Assembly: GCF_016653405.1 (NCBI RefSeq)
Contig: NZ_NHSN01000016.1
Span: 141,299-205,298, forward strand
Origin: Halorhodospira halophila
Lineage (GTDB): Bacteria > Pseudomonadota > Gammaproteobacteria > Nitrococcales > Halorhodospiraceae
Direction: 5' to 3'
DNA length: 64,000 bases
The position numbers and the translations under genes are program-made. The notes beneath the pieces were generated by a model that had not been told where the DNA came from, searched no databases, and saw nothing but the letters and a program-made list of their open reading frames with translations. Each line of letters opens with the position of its first letter. The stretch's first letter is position 1. This document shows, piece by piece, positions 41,432-52,545 of the stretch.

Positions 41432-42867
41432 GATCCGTCCAGCTTTCTCTTGAGTAGCTCGTTGACCTGCTGCGGGTTGGCCTTGCCGCCGGAGGCCTTC
41501 ATGACCTGCCCGACGAAGAAGCCGAAGAGCTTCTCCTTGCCCGCACGGTACTGCTCGAGCTGCTTCGGGTTGTTGGCGATGGCCTCGTCGACTAGGGCCT
41601 CGATGGCCGAGGTGTCGGTGACCTGCTTGAGGCCCTTACTCTCGATCACCTCGTCCGGCTCGCCCTCGCCGGCCCACATGGCCTCGAAGACATCCTTGGC
41701 GCCACGGCTCGAGAGGGTCTCGTCCTCGACCCGGGCCACCAGCTTGCCGAGCATCTCCGGGGTGACCGGCGAGTCGCCGATCTCCCGACCATCCTTGTTG
41801 AGGTAGGCGAGCAGCTCGCTCATCAGCAGGTTGGCAGTGCGCTTGGCGAAGCCGCCGGACTCGCTGACCGCGTGCTCGAAGTAATCGGCCATGTCCCGGG
41901 TGGCGGTCAGCACGCCGGCGTCGTAGGCCGGCAGGCCGTACTCCTCCTCGAAGCGCCGGCGCTTCTCGTCCGGCAGTTCGGGCAGGGTCTCGCGCACCTC
42001 TTCGACCAGCGCCGAGTCCACCTCCACGGGGAGCAGGTCCGGCTCCGGGAAGTAGCGGTAGTCGTTGGCCTCCTCCTTGGTGCGCATGGAGCGGGTGACG
42101 CCCTTGTCGACGTCGTAGAGGCGGGTTTCCTGGACGACTTCACCGCCGGACTCGAGCAGATCGATCTGCCGCTCGACTTCGTACTCGAGGGCCCGCTCGA
42201 CGAAGCGGAAGGAGTTGAGGTTCTTGAGTTCGGCGCGGGTGCCGAAGGCTTGCTGCCCGGCCGGACGCACCGAGACGTTGGCGTCGCAGCGGAAGGAGCC
42301 TTCCTGCATGTTGCCGTCGCAGATCTCCAGGTAGCGCACCAGGGCGTGGAGCTTCTTCATGTAGGCGGCGGCCTCGGCCGGCGAGCGCAGATCCGGTTCC
42401 GAGACGATCTCCATCAGCGGCGTCCCCGCGCGGTTGAGATCCACCCCGGTCATGCCGTGGAAATCCTCATGCAGGGACTTGCCGGCATCCTCCTCGAGGT
42501 GGGCACGGGTGATGCCGATGCGCTTGCCGACGCCGTCCTCGAGTTCGATGTCCAGCTGACCACCCTCGACGATGGGCAGGTCGTACTGCGAGATCTGATA
42601 ACCCTTGGGCAGATCGGGGTAGAAGTAGTTCTTGCGCGCAAAGACCGACCGCGGCGCGATGCGCGCCCCGACGGCCAGGCCGAACTTGATGGCCATGCGC
42701 ACCACCTCGCGGTTGAGCACTGGCAGCACCCCGGGCATGCCGAGGTCCACCGGACAGGCCTGGGTGTTCGGCTCGGCGCCGTAGGCGGTCGGCGCGCCGG
42801 AGAAGATCTTGGTGCGGGTCGCGAGCTGCGCGTGGATCTCGAGACCGATGACGGTTTCCCACTTCAT
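41428..42867 (-). CDS. gatB: Aspartyl/glutamyl-tRNA amidotransferase subunit B
   Basis: 479 residues, ATG at 42867. Phosphorylates Glu-tRNA(Gln) or Asp-tRNA(Asn) and transfers ammonia. Seen: [20 protein letters not shown], cradle domain [32 protein letters not shown] (metal and tRNA-binding), [13 protein letters not shown], and the C-terminal YqeY-like tail ending [13 protein letters not shown]. Third gene of gatCAB, 80 nt after gatA. Confidence 0.97.
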   Translation of the reverse strand: MKWETVIGLEIHAQLATRTKIFSGAPTAYGAEPNTQACPVDLGMPGVLPVLNREVVRMAIKFGLAVGARIAPRSVFARKNYFYPDLPKGYQISQYDLPIVEGGQLDIELEDGVGKRIGITRAHLEEDAGKSLHEDFHGMTGVDLNRAGTPLMEIVSEPDLRSPAEAAAYMKKLHALVRYLEICDGNMQEGSFRCDANVSVRPAGQQAFGTRAELKNLNSFRFVERALEYEVERQIDLLESGGEVVQETRLYDVDKGVTRSMRTKEEANDYRYFPEPDLLPVEVDSALVEEVRETLPELPDEKRRRFEEEYGLPAYDAGVLTATRDMADYFEHAVSESGGFAKRTANLLMSELLAYLNKDGREIGDSPVTPEMLGKLVARVEDETLSSRGAKDVFEAMWAGEGEPDEVIESKGLKQVTDTSAIEALVDEAIANNPKQLEQYRAGKEKLFGFFVGQVMKASGGKANPQQVNELLKRKLDGS

Positions 42868-42947
42868 GGGTGCGGTCGCTCCGTAGGCTTTGGGCGCGTC
42901 GAGCGGACGCGGGCGTTGGTTCCAGGGTATCCGGGGTCGCCCCGCAT

Positions 42948-44402
42948 CTACTCGAACCCTTCAGGGACCTGCTTGTGCCAGTCCGTAACCTGTTGGTACT
43001 TGTGCCCGACGTTCAGCAGCCGGGCTTCGTCGAAGTAGCCGCCGATCAGCTGCAGCCCCACGGGCCGGCCGCGCGAGAAGCCGGCGGGGACCGACAGGCC
43101 GGGCAGGCCGGCGAGGTTCACCCCGAGGGTGTAGATGTCGGAGAGATACATCTGCACCGGGTCATCGGCGCGCTCGCCCAGATCGAAGGCCGGGGTCGGC
43201 GAGGTGGGGCCGGCCAGCACGTCGACCTGCTCCAGCGCCTGGCGGAAGTCGTCCGCCACCAGGCGGCGGATCTGCTGCGCCTTGCGGTAGTAGGCGTCGT
43301 AATAGCCGGCGGACAGCGCGTAGGTGCCAACCAGAATGCGGCGCTGGACCTCGTCGCCGAAGCCCTCGGCACGGCTGCGCTTGTAGAGATCCTCCAGATC
43401 CTGCGGGTCAGCGCAACGGTGGCCGAAACGCACGCCGTCAAAGCGCGCCAGGTTGGACGAGGCCTCGGCCGGCGCGATGACGTAGTAGGCCGGCAGGGCC
43501 AGCTCCATGTTGGGCAGCTGCACCTCGACGAGTTCGGCGCCCTCGCCCTCAAGCACCTGCAGGGAGGCCTCGACCCGGGAGCGGACGTCGGGATCGAGCC
43601 CCTCGCCGAAGAACTCCCGCGGTACGCCGATGCGCAGCCCCTTGATTGAGCGGTTGAGCGACTCGCTGTAGTCGGGCACCACATGGTCGACGCTGGTCGA
43701 GTCGCGCTCGTCCAGGCCGGCCATCGGACCAAGCAGCAGCGCCAGGTCCTCGGCAGTGCGTGCGAACGGCCCGGCCTGATCGAGGCTGGAGGCGAAGGCC
43801 ACCATGCCGTAGCGCGAAACGCGGCCGTAGGTGGGCTTGAGTCCGCAGATCCCGGAGAGTGCCGCCGGCTGCCGGATCGAGCCGCCGGTGTCGGTCCCCG
43901 TGGCAGCCGGGGCCAGGCGCGCCGCCACAGCGGCGGCCGAGCCGCCGGAGGAGCCGCCGGGGACCGCGTCCAGGTCCCAGGGGTTGCGCACCGGACCGAA
44001 GTAGCTGGTCTCGTTGGACGACCCCATGGCGAACTCGTCCATGTTGGCTTTGCCGAGCATGACCACGCCGGCCTCGGCCAGACGCCGCACCACGGTGGCG
44101 TCGTACGGCGCACGAAACGGCTCAAGCATGCGCGAGCCGCAGGTGGTCGCCACCCCGTCGGTACAGAAGATGTCCTTGTGGACCAGCGGCACGCCGGTCA
44201 GTGGCCCGGCCTCGCCGGCGCGCAGCCGGGCGTCGGCGGCGTCCGCGGCAGCTCGGGCCTGCTCGGCGGTGACGGTGATCAGGCTGTTGAGCCCGGGGTC
44301 GTACGTCTCGATGCGCTTGAGCAGGGCATCGGTGAGTTCACGGCTGGAGACTTCTCCGGCGTGCAACGCCGCGGAGATCTCGGCAACGGTCTTCTGGTGC
44401 AT
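42948..44402 (-). CDS. gatA: Aspartyl/glutamyl-tRNA amidotransferase subunit A
   Basis: 484 residues from ATG at 44402. Amidase that produces ammonia from glutamine. The Ser-cisSer-Lys triad is visible: Lys in [20 protein letters not shown] (about residue 78), and [20 protein letters not shown] followed by [14 protein letters not shown] (both Ser). Upstream frame to 44537 overlaps gatC and is rejected. The presence of GatCAB means Gln-tRNA and/or Asn-tRNA are made by transamidation, consistent with the tRNA-Gln nearby. Confidence 0.97.
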   Translation of the reverse strand: MHQKTVAEISAALHAGEVSSRELTDALLKRIETYDPGLNSLITVTAEQARAAADAADARLRAGEAGPLTGVPLVHKDIFCTDGVATTCGSRMLEPFRAPYDATVVRRLAEAGVVMLGKANMDEFAMGSSNETSYFGPVRNPWDLDAVPGGSSGGSAAAVAARLAPAATGTDTGGSIRQPAALSGICGLKPTYGRVSRYGMVAFASSLDQAGPFARTAEDLALLLGPMAGLDERDSTSVDHVVPDYSESLNRSIKGLRIGVPREFFGEGLDPDVRSRVEASLQVLEGEGAELVEVQLPNMELALPAYYVIAPAEASSNLARFDGVRFGHRCADPQDLEDLYKRSRAEGFGDEVQRRILVGTYALSAGYYDAYYRKAQQIRRLVADDFRQALEQVDVLAGPTSPTPAFDLGERADDPVQMYLSDIYTLGVNLAGLPGLSVPAGFSRGRPVGLQLIGGYFDEARLLNVGHKYQQVTDWHKQVPEGFE

Positions 44403-44418
44403 GGGTGTTCGGCTTCCG

Positions 44419-44706
44419 TTACTCGACGACGCGGGGGACGAGGTACAGGCCGGCCTCGACGGCTGGCGCCCCGGACTGATAGTGATCGCGCAGGTTGGGC
44501 TCGGTGACCTCGTCCGGGCGCAGGCGCTGCGTGGCATCCCAAGGGTGGGCCATAGGCTCGACGCCCTCGGTATCGACGCTTGCCATCTGCTCGACGAACT
44601 CCAGGATCCCCGTCAGGTCGCGGGCGTACCCGGAAACCGCCCCGTCGTCGATCCGGATGCGGGCCAGGTGCGCGATCTGCTGCACCTCATCTGCCTCGAT
44701 GGCCAT
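44419..44706 (-). CDS. gatC: Aspartyl/glutamyl-tRNA amidotransferase subunit C
   Basis: 95 residues from ATG at 44706 (AAAGG upstream). Small subunit that wraps around GatA and GatB. Pattern [20 protein letters not shown] then [20 protein letters not shown] and PMAHP is standard. Start of the operon, divergent from mreB; an in-frame extension to 44802 enters the promoter region and is not used. Confidence 0.95.
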   Translation of the reverse strand: MAIEADEVQQIAHLARIRIDDGAVSGYARDLTGILEFVEQMASVDTEGVEPMAHPWDATQRLRPDEVTEPNLRDHYQSGAPAVEAGLYLVPRVVE

Positions 44707-44766
44707 AGAGCCTTTCTCCCCATAACTGGCGCGATAGCAGCCGTAAAACCTACCATAGCCCCGAGC

Positions 44767-45869
<1,103 letters not shown>

Positions 45870-45954
45870 ACGAACCACCGCAGCTGCAAACCCGGGTGGG
45901 GCCTGCGTTAGACTGGCAGGCTCCGCAAGCTGACGCTGCGAGGCTCGGTGAACC

Positions 45955-46842
45955 ATTAAGCCGTTATTCACACAGGGTCCGTCGGCCACCGTGCGCCTGG
46001 TGCTGCTGGCCACGGTCTCGATCCTGCTCATGAGCCTGGACCACCGCGAGCACCTCGTCGAGCCGGTCCGCGAGACCGTCTCCGGGGTGGTGTATCCGCT
46101 GCGGTTCGTCGTCGACGCCCCCTTCTCCATCGCGGAACGGGTCTCCGAGCGGCTGGCCACACGCCATCAGATCATGGAGGAAAACCGCCAGCTGCGCGAC
46201 CGGCACCTGGCGTACCAGGAGCGGCTCCAGCGCATGCAGGCCCTGGAGCGGGAGAACGAGCGCCTGCGCGAGCTGCTCGGCTCCTCGGAACGGCTCGAGA
46301 CCGAGGTGGCCATCGCCGAGCTGATGCGCGTCGAGCTCGACCCCCACACCCACCTGGTCGAGATCGACCGCGGTGCCAGTCAGGGGGTGTTCGTCGGCCA
46401 GCCGGTCCTGGATGCCAACGGGGTCATGGGCCAGGTGGACCGGGTCGGACCCCGCTCGGCCAGCGTGCGGCTGATCTCCGACCCAAGCCACGCCATCCCG
46501 GTGGAGAACCATCGCAACGGGCTGCGCACCGTGGCTCTGGGCAGCGGCGACCCGCAGCGACTGGAGCTGGCCAACGTGCCGGGCAACGCCGACATCCGCG
46601 AGGGTGATCTGCTCACCGCCTCCGGGCTTGGCGGCGCCTTCCCACGCGGCTACCCGGTCGCCGAGGTCACCTCGGTGGAGGTGGAGGCCGGCGAGCCCTT
46701 CGCGCGGGTGACCGCCCGGCCGGCCGCGGAACTCGACCGCAGCCGCAAGCTGCTGCTGGTCTCCGTGGCCGACGACCCGGATACGCCCGGCGCCGAGGAC
46801 GACGCCGGGGCCGCCGACGACAAGAGCGAGGACGAGTCTTGA
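45955..46842 (+). CDS. mreC: Rod-shape protein MreC
   Basis: 295 residues if begun at ATT (45955); 283 if begun at GTG (45991). The extra residues read (I/M)KPLFTQGPSAT-VRLVLL, which agrees with the family start MKPxFxxGPS, so the homologous start falls on ATT. GAGG and GGTG lie upstream of it. One membrane span (about 15-30 from ATT), coiled coil (about 70-105: ENRQLRDRHLAYQERLQRMQ), then the beta-barrel periplasmic domain (VEIDRGASQGVFVGQPVLDA), ending in an acidic Asp/Glu tail. Links MreB to PBP2. Confidence 0.92.
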   Translation: MKPLFTQGPSATVRLVLLATVSILLMSLDHREHLVEPVRETVSGVVYPLRFVVDAPFSIAERVSERLATRHQIMEENRQLRDRHLAYQERLQRMQALERENERLRELLGSSERLETEVAIAELMRVELDPHTHLVEIDRGASQGVFVGQPVLDANGVMGQVDRVGPRSASVRLISDPSHAIPVENHRNGLRTVALGSGDPQRLELANVPGNADIREGDLLTASGLGGAFPRGYPVAEVTSVEVEAGEPFARVTARPAAELDRSRKLLLVSVADDPDTPGAEDDAGAADDKSEDES

Positions 46843-47330
46843 CGGGTCATCGGCCACGCAATGGGGGCGGGGTGATCCTGCTCAGCTTCATCATCGCCCT
46901 GATGCTGACCATCGTACCCATGCCGGGCTGGGCGCAGGAGTTCCGCCCGGAGTGGACGGCGCTGATCCTGCTCTACTGGAGTCTGGCGCTGCCTGAGCGG
47001 GTCGGGGTGGGCGTGGGGTGGCTCGCCGGTCTATTCCAGGACGCCCTGCTGGGGACCCTGCTGGGCCAGCACGCGCTGGCTTTTGCACTGATCGCCTTCC
47101 TGGCCCTGCGCCTGCACCAGCACCTGCGCCTGGTGCCCATCTGGCAACAGGCGGTGGTGGTGCTCGGGCTACTGCTCATCGCCCAGCTGGTGATCTTCTG
47201 GATCAACGGCATCATCGGCCGACCAGCCCCGGACTGGCAAGCCTGGGCAGCGATCCTGATCGGCGCCACCATCTGGCCGCTGATCTTCCACATCATGAGG
47301 GGGGTGCGGCGCCGTTTCCAGGTGCAGTAA
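46839..47330 (+). CDS. mreD: Rod-shape protein MreD
   Basis: 163 residues from TTG at 46839 (overlap TTGA with the mreC stop, GAGGAC upstream); GTG at 46872 is another possibility. Integral membrane partner of MreC and RodA with about five spans: residues 11-30, 43-56, 60-80 and onwards through QQAVVVLGLLLIAQLVIFWI to the last near 140-155. Characteristic FRPEWTALILLYWSLALPER motif. The start is uncertain since TTG is rare. Confidence 0.9.
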   Translation: MTGHRPRNGGGVILLSFIIALMLTIVPMPGWAQEFRPEWTALILLYWSLALPERVGVGVGWLAGLFQDALLGTLLGQHALAFALIAFLALRLHQHLRLVPIWQQAVVVLGLLLIAQLVIFWINGIIGRPAPDWQAWAAILIGATIWPLIFHIMRGVRRRFQVQ

Positions 47331-47366
47331 CACCCGGAGAGCGTACGGCGAGCAGCGGGGTATCTG

Positions 47367-49292
47367 GTGAGCCTTTCCATCCGCGATCAGCAACAGGATG
47401 CGCACCGGATCCGGCGACGGATCATCGCGGCCGGCGTGCTGTGTATCCTGGTCGTGACCGGGCTGATGACGCAGATGGTGCGCCTGCAGGTCGTGGATCA
47501 CCACCACTACGCCACCCTGTCCCAGGAGAACCGCATCAAGGTGAATCCGATCCCCCCAAGCCGGGGTCAGATCCTCGATCGCAACGGAACCGTCCTCGCT
47601 GAGAATCGCCCCTCCTACCAGCTGGTGGCCACCCCGGAGCGCGTCCCGGACATCGACACCATGCTCGACGAGGTCGGCGAGATCATCGAGATCACTGAGG
47701 CCCAGCGCGAGCGCTTCCTCAACCGCCTGAACAACTCGCGCCATTTCGAGGCCATCCCTCTGCGCACCCGACTGGACGAGGAAGAGGTGGCCAAGCTGGC
47801 CGTTCACCGCCACCGCCTCCCGGGGCTCGAGGTGGACGCCCGGCTGGTACGCCACTACCCCAAGGGCTACACCGGCAGCCACGCCGTCGGCTACGTCGGG
47901 CGTATCACAGCGCAGGATCTACGCCATATCGACCGCCCCGCCTACCGGGGCACCAATCACATCGGCAAAAGCGGCGTGGAGCACGCCTTCGAGCAAGTCC
48001 TCCACGGCGAGGTCGGCGTCGAGCGTGTCGAGACCAACGCCGCCGGCCGGGTGTTGCGCACCCTCGACCGCCGCCCACCGCGCTCCGGGGAGGATTTGAT
48101 CCTTACCCTGGACATCGATCTCCAGGAAGTAGCCGAGCGCGCCCTGGGCGAACAACGCGGCGCAGTGGTCGCTATGGATCCGAATACCGGAGAGCTGCTT
48201 GCCATGGCCAGCCGGCCTCACTACGACCCCAACATGTTCGTCCGCGGCATGAGCGGCGAGCACTTCCAAGAACTGGAGGACACCGGCTGGCAGCCGCTAA
48301 TCAACCGACCGATACGCGGGCTGTACCCACCAGCGTCCACCATCAAGCCCTTCGTGGGGCTAGCCGCGCTGGAGCACGACGTGATCCGCCCCGACACCGA
48401 GATCCACTGTGACGGCGCCTACCACGTGGAGGGCCGCGACGAACCCTTTCGCTGCTGGCGAGACTGGGGCCACGGTGAGACCGACTACATCAAGGCTATC
48501 GCCGAATCCTGCAATGTCTTCTTCTACGATACCGCCTTCCGCCTGGGCATCGACCGGATGTCCGAGTTCCTGGAGCCCTTCGGCTTCGGCTCGCCGACCC
48601 GGGTGGACACCTCCGGCGAACGCAGCGGGATCCTCCCCAACCGCGACTGGAAGCGCCGTGCCCTGGGCGGCGGCTGGTACCACGGCGAGACCGTGATTAC
48701 CGGCATCGGCCTGGGCTACTTCAGCACCACGCCCATGCAGCTGGCCCGGGCCACCGCCATCCTGGCGAACCAGGGACGCATCGTCGAACCGCGCCTGGTC
48801 CAGACGATCCGCGATGGCGAAGCGGGACACGAGTCGCGAACCGCCGCTAGCACCCCCCAGGAACGCATCGAGCTGAACGACCCGGAGCACTGGGAGCTCA
48901 CTACCGAGGCCATGCGAGCCGCCGTCGAGCACCCCCGCGGCACGGCGCGGCTGATCGGCGACGATCTGGACTACAGCCTGGCCGGCAAGACCGGTACCGC
49001 GCAGGTCACCGAGAGCCGCGAGGACGACGACGAGGAGGAGATCCCCGAGCATCTGCGCAGTCACGCCCTGTTCATCGGTTTCGCGCCAGCGGAGGATCCG
49101 GAGATCGCTGTGGTCGTGGTGGTCGAGAACGCCGAGGGCGGCGGCGGCGCCGCGGCGGCGCCGGTGGCGCGCGCGGTCACCGACGCCTGGCTCGTGGACG
49201 ACCACACCTTCCTCGAGGACCTGGAGACCGGCCGCATCGACGAGAGCGAGGTCGAGGACGAGGAAGAGGCCCCGATGGAGCTGATGCCATGA
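47367..49292 (+). CDS. mrdA: Penicillin-binding protein 2 (elongation transpeptidase)
   Basis: 641 residues from GTG at 47367. Cross-links peptidoglycan in the elongasome with RodA. Membrane span about 17-37, dimer or pedestal domain RGQILDRNGTVLAENRPSYQ (66-85), transpeptidase with SxxK PPASTIKP (Ser324, Lys327), SxN SCN (381-383), KTG AGKTGTAQ (about 537-544). The tail after DAWL is very acidic. Overlaps rodA by 4 nt. Confidence 0.97.
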   Translation: MSLSIRDQQQDAHRIRRRIIAAGVLCILVVTGLMTQMVRLQVVDHHHYATLSQENRIKVNPIPPSRGQILDRNGTVLAENRPSYQLVATPERVPDIDTMLDEVGEIIEITEAQRERFLNRLNNSRHFEAIPLRTRLDEEEVAKLAVHRHRLPGLEVDARLVRHYPKGYTGSHAVGYVGRITAQDLRHIDRPAYRGTNHIGKSGVEHAFEQVLHGEVGVERVETNAAGRVLRTLDRRPPRSGEDLILTLDIDLQEVAERALGEQRGAVVAMDPNTGELLAMASRPHYDPNMFVRGMSGEHFQELEDTGWQPLINRPIRGLYPPASTIKPFVGLAALEHDVIRPDTEIHCDGAYHVEGRDEPFRCWRDWGHGETDYIKAIAESCNVFFYDTAFRLGIDRMSEFLEPFGFGSPTRVDTSGERSGILPNRDWKRRALGGGWYHGETVITGIGLGYFSTTPMQLARATAILANQGRIVEPRLVQTIRDGEAGHESRTAASTPQERIELNDPEHWELTTEAMRAAVEHPRGTARLIGDDLDYSLAGKTGTAQVTESREDDDEEEIPEHLRSHALFIGFAPAEDPEIAVVVVVENAEGGGGAAAAPVARAVTDAWLVDDHTFLEDLETGRIDESEVEDEEEAPMELMP

Positions 49293-50419
49293 GCACAAGC
49301 GCCCTGCCCGGCAGCCAGGGGGTTGGTGTCCGGCTCTCGTTCCTGCAGTCGCGACTACACCTCGACGGGGTGCTGCTGACCGCGTTGGCCGCTGTCGCCG
49401 CCTTCGGCGTGGCAGTCCTATACAGCGCCTTCGGCGAGGACTGGGCACAGACCCAGAACCAGGTCATCCGCGTCTCCTTCGGCTTCCTGGCCCTGTTCGC
49501 GTGTGCCCAGATCCCGCCGCGCACCCTGCGCCGCTGGGCACCGTGGGTCTTCGGAGCCGGCATGGCACTGCTGGCCGCAGTGATGGTCATGGGCGCGATC
49601 GGCCAGGGGGCGCAGCGCTGGATCGACCTCGGCTTCATGCGCTTCCAGCCGGCCGAGCTGATGAAGCTGACCCTACCGTTGATGCTTGCCTGGCTACTGG
49701 CCGATCACGACATCCCGCCCCGCCCACGGCGCGTGATGCTGGCCCTGGTACTGATCGGCGTGCCGGCGGGGATGATCGCCGTCCAGCCGGATCTGGGCAC
49801 CGCGGTGCTAGTGGCCGCCTCGGGGTTCTTCATCCTCTTCCTGGCCGGCCTGGGCTGGCGGTGGATCCTCAGCGGCGCTGCGCTGGCCGGCGCCACAGCG
49901 CCGCTGCTGTGGTTCTTCGTCATGCACGACTACCAGCGCGCCCGGGTATTGACCTTCCTCAACCCCGAGAACGACCCCCTCGGCGCGGGCTACCACATCA
50001 TCCAGTCGAAGATCGCCATCGGCTCCGGCGGGCTGTTCGGCAAGGGCTGGCTCAACGGCTCCCAGGCGCACCTGGAGTTCATTCCTGAACGCCACACCGA
50101 CTTCGTGCTGGCGGTGGTGGCCGAGGAGTTCGGCCTGATGGGCGTAGCACAGTTGCTGACCGTCTACCTGATCATCGTCGGCCGCGGCCTCTACATCGCC
50201 GCCCGGGCTCAGGACAACTTCAGCCGCTTGCTGGCCGGCAGCATCTCGCTGACCTTCTTTATCTACGTGCTGGTCAACGCCGGGATGGTCTCCGGGCTGC
50301 TGCCGGTGGTCGGCCTGCCCCTGCCGCTGGTTAGTTACGGGGGATCCTCGCTGGTGACCATCATGGCGGCTTTCGGTATTCTCATGGCTATCCACACCCA
50401 CCGTCGTCTCTGGTCGTGA
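49289..50419 (+). CDS. rodA: RodA glycosyltransferase (SEDS)
   Basis: 376 residues, ATG at 49289. Polymerises glycan strands from lipid II, partner of PBP2. Ten membrane spans from about residue 25 to the C-terminus; SEDS motifs QNQVIRVSFGFLALFACAQI, FMRFQPAELMKLTLPLML, VAVVAEEFGLMGVA-type (LAVVAEEFGLMG) and PLPLVSYGGSSLVTIMAAFG. Catalytic Asp in NDPLGAGYHIIQSK region. Standard length. Confidence 0.96.
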   Translation: MSTSALPGSQGVGVRLSFLQSRLHLDGVLLTALAAVAAFGVAVLYSAFGEDWAQTQNQVIRVSFGFLALFACAQIPPRTLRRWAPWVFGAGMALLAAVMVMGAIGQGAQRWIDLGFMRFQPAELMKLTLPLMLAWLLADHDIPPRPRRVMLALVLIGVPAGMIAVQPDLGTAVLVAASGFFILFLAGLGWRWILSGAALAGATAPLLWFFVMHDYQRARVLTFLNPENDPLGAGYHIIQSKIAIGSGGLFGKGWLNGSQAHLEFIPERHTDFVLAVVAEEFGLMGVAQLLTVYLIIVGRGLYIAARAQDNFSRLLAGSISLTFFIYVLVNAGMVSGLLPVVGLPLPLVSYGGSSLVTIMAAFGILMAIHTHRRLWS

Positions 50420-50435
50420 GGGCCCACAGCCGGTC

Positions 50436-51422
50436 ATGAACCCACGCCTCCGTCACGCCACCGTGGCACTGCTGTGCGCCAGTGCGCTGCTCGGCACTGC
50501 CACCGCCACCACCACCGAGCGCGAGCGTTTCGCCGATCAAGTGGCCGAGCGCCACGACCTGGACGCCGAGCACCTGCGCGCGGTGCTCGCCGCCGCCGAG
50601 CACGATGAGCGGGTGCTCGAGCGCATCGCCGCCCCGGCCGAAGGACTCCCCTGGCACGAGTACCGCGGGATCTTCCTCACCGAGGAGCGCATTGCTGCCG
50701 GCCGCGACTACGGATCCGAGCACCGGGAGATGCTCGCCGCGGTCAGCGACGAGCACGGCGTCCCCGAGTCGGTGATCCTGGCCATCCTGGGCGTGGAGAG
50801 CTACTACGGCCAACGCCGCGGCGACCACCGGGTCCTCGACGCCCTGGCCACCCTGGGCTTCTCCGATCACCCGCGCGCGGGCTTCTTCCGCGACGAACTG
50901 GAGGCCTACCTGCTGCTCAGCCACGAGAACGAGTGGGACCCCACGGAGCCCACCGGCTCCTACGCCGGCGCCCTGGGTAAGGCGCAGTTCATCCCGTCGA
51001 GCTACCGCGCCTACGCCGTGGATCAGGACGGCGACGGGCGCCGCGACCTGATCGACAACCCGGCGGATGCCGCCGGCAGCGCCGCCCACTACCTGGCCCG
51101 GCACGGCTGGGAGCCCGGCGCGCCGGTAGCCCGCCGGGTGGAGGCCGAGGGCGCAGACTGGCAGCAGGCGCTGGCCGACACCAACCGCCCCGTGCCCGCC
51201 CGAAAGACCGTCGCCGAGCTGGAGGCGCTGGGGGTCGAGGTGCCGGAGTCGCTCGACGGCGACACCCCGGCGGCGCTCATCGAACTCGAGGGCGAAAGCG
51301 GCCCGCAGCTGTGGCTGACGCTGCAGAACTTCTACGTCCTGACCCGTTACAACCACAGCGCCCTCTACGCCATGGCCGTCCACCAGCTGGCCGAGGCCAT
51401 TGCCGGGGGGCAACCCGAGTGA
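50436..51422 (+). CDS. mltB: Membrane-bound lytic transglycosylase B
   Basis: 328 residues, ATG at 50436. N-terminal signal (about residues 1-24) without a clear lipobox, so probably periplasmic rather than lipid-anchored. SLT_2 domain: ILAILGVESYYGQRRGDHRV with catalytic Glu (about residue 119), GSYAGALGKAQFIPSSYRAY, and late motif LQNFYVLTRYNHSALYAMAV. Cleaves glycan and releases 1,6-anhydromuropeptides. Overlaps rlpA by GTGA. Confidence 0.93.
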   Translation: MNPRLRHATVALLCASALLGTATATTTERERFADQVAERHDLDAEHLRAVLAAAEHDERVLERIAAPAEGLPWHEYRGIFLTEERIAAGRDYGSEHREMLAAVSDEHGVPESVILAILGVESYYGQRRGDHRVLDALATLGFSDHPRAGFFRDELEAYLLLSHENEWDPTEPTGSYAGALGKAQFIPSSYRAYAVDQDGDGRRDLIDNPADAAGSAAHYLARHGWEPGAPVARRVEAEGADWQQALADTNRPVPARKTVAELEALGVEVPESLDGDTPAALIELEGESGPQLWLTLQNFYVLTRYNHSALYAMAVHQLAEAIAGGQPE

Positions 51423-52471
51423 GGCCGCTTGCCACAGTGCTGCTCACTACGGCCAGCGGCGTAGCACTGATCGCCGGCTGCGCCGCCCCGGAGCGCGACC
51501 TGCCACCGCCCCGTCCGGATGAGGACCCGGCCGAACGGGTTGCCACCGACGGGCCCTCGGATCGCGACCCCGAGGAACTCGCCCGCCTGCCCGACGCCGT
51601 ACCGCAGGACGTGCCGCCGAGCCGCTACGGCAATCCCGACCAGTACGAGGTCTTCGGCGAGACCTACCACACCATGAGCCGGGAAGAGGCCGAGGGCTTC
51701 ACCCAGCGCGGGCGCGCCTCCTGGTACGGGACCAAGTTCCACGGCCGGCGCACCTCCAGCGGCACCCCCTACGACATGTACGCCATGACCGCCGCCCACC
51801 GCGAGCTTCCGCTGCCCACCTGGGTGGAGGTCACCAACCTGGAAAACGACCGCCGGGCGGTGGTCAAGGTCAACGACCGGGGCCCCTTCGTCGACCCCGA
51901 CGAGCGCATCCTGGATCTGTCTTATGCCGCCGCGGTGCGCCTGGACGTGGCCGATCAAGGCACGGCCCCGGTCAAGATCCGCGTGGTGACCCCGGACGAT
52001 CCGCCGCGGGACAAGGCCGACAACACGGATGCCGAGGTCGGCGATGCGCCGGCGGTGGAGACCTTCGGCGTCGACGATGAACGCGAGCCCGATCCCATCG
52101 AGGAGCTGATCACTGCACGGGAGGAGCGCGAGGACGAAAACGACTCCGGCGACACGCCCGCCTCCGCCGGCATCCCGGCAACGGTCCAGGTGCGCACCGC
52201 CGACCGCCTGCTGGACGAGGCCGGGGCGATCCAGCCGATCGCCATCCATCTGCAGACCGGCGTGTTCGGCCAGCGCGAGAACGCCGAGCGAATGCGGACC
52301 CGGATTCGCGAACTGGACCCGGAAGCCGAAGTGGCCGTCGAGGAGATCGATGGGGCCGAGGGGCCGCTGCACCGCGTTCGCCTGGGGCCGCTGGAGAACC
52401 TCGCCGACGTGGACCGCCTAGAACGGACCCTGGAGGAGGCGGGGATCGATCACTACCGCATCACCCCGTAA
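51419..52471 (+). CDS. rlpA: Rare lipoprotein A (RlpA), septal lytic transglycosylase
   Basis: 350 residues from GTG at 51419. Lipobox LIAGC (Cys21). Long acidic/Pro linker, double-psi beta-barrel domain QRGRASWYGTKFHGRRTSSG, then MTAAHRELPLPTWVEVTNLE and KVNDRGPF (catalytic Asp), acidic linker (about 200-260) and C-terminal SPOR domain (about 275-350: IHLQTGVFGQRENAERMRTR). SPOR binds denuded septal glycan. Elsewhere RlpA cuts naked strands; acidic linker is unusually long. Confidence 0.94.
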   Translation: MRPLATVLLTTASGVALIAGCAAPERDLPPPRPDEDPAERVATDGPSDRDPEELARLPDAVPQDVPPSRYGNPDQYEVFGETYHTMSREEAEGFTQRGRASWYGTKFHGRRTSSGTPYDMYAMTAAHRELPLPTWVEVTNLENDRRAVVKVNDRGPFVDPDERILDLSYAAAVRLDVADQGTAPVKIRVVTPDDPPRDKADNTDAEVGDAPAVETFGVDDEREPDPIEELITAREEREDENDSGDTPASAGIPATVQVRTADRLLDEAGAIQPIAIHLQTGVFGQRENAERMRTRIRELDPEAEVAVEEIDGAEGPLHRVRLGPLENLADVDRLERTLEEAGIDHYRITP

Positions 52472-52545
52472 CCCCCCCGCCCCCACCCGCAAACGCGTTA
52501 CAATGAGAGCTCGTTGTGCCATCCGTCGAGACCGCCGCCATTCCG

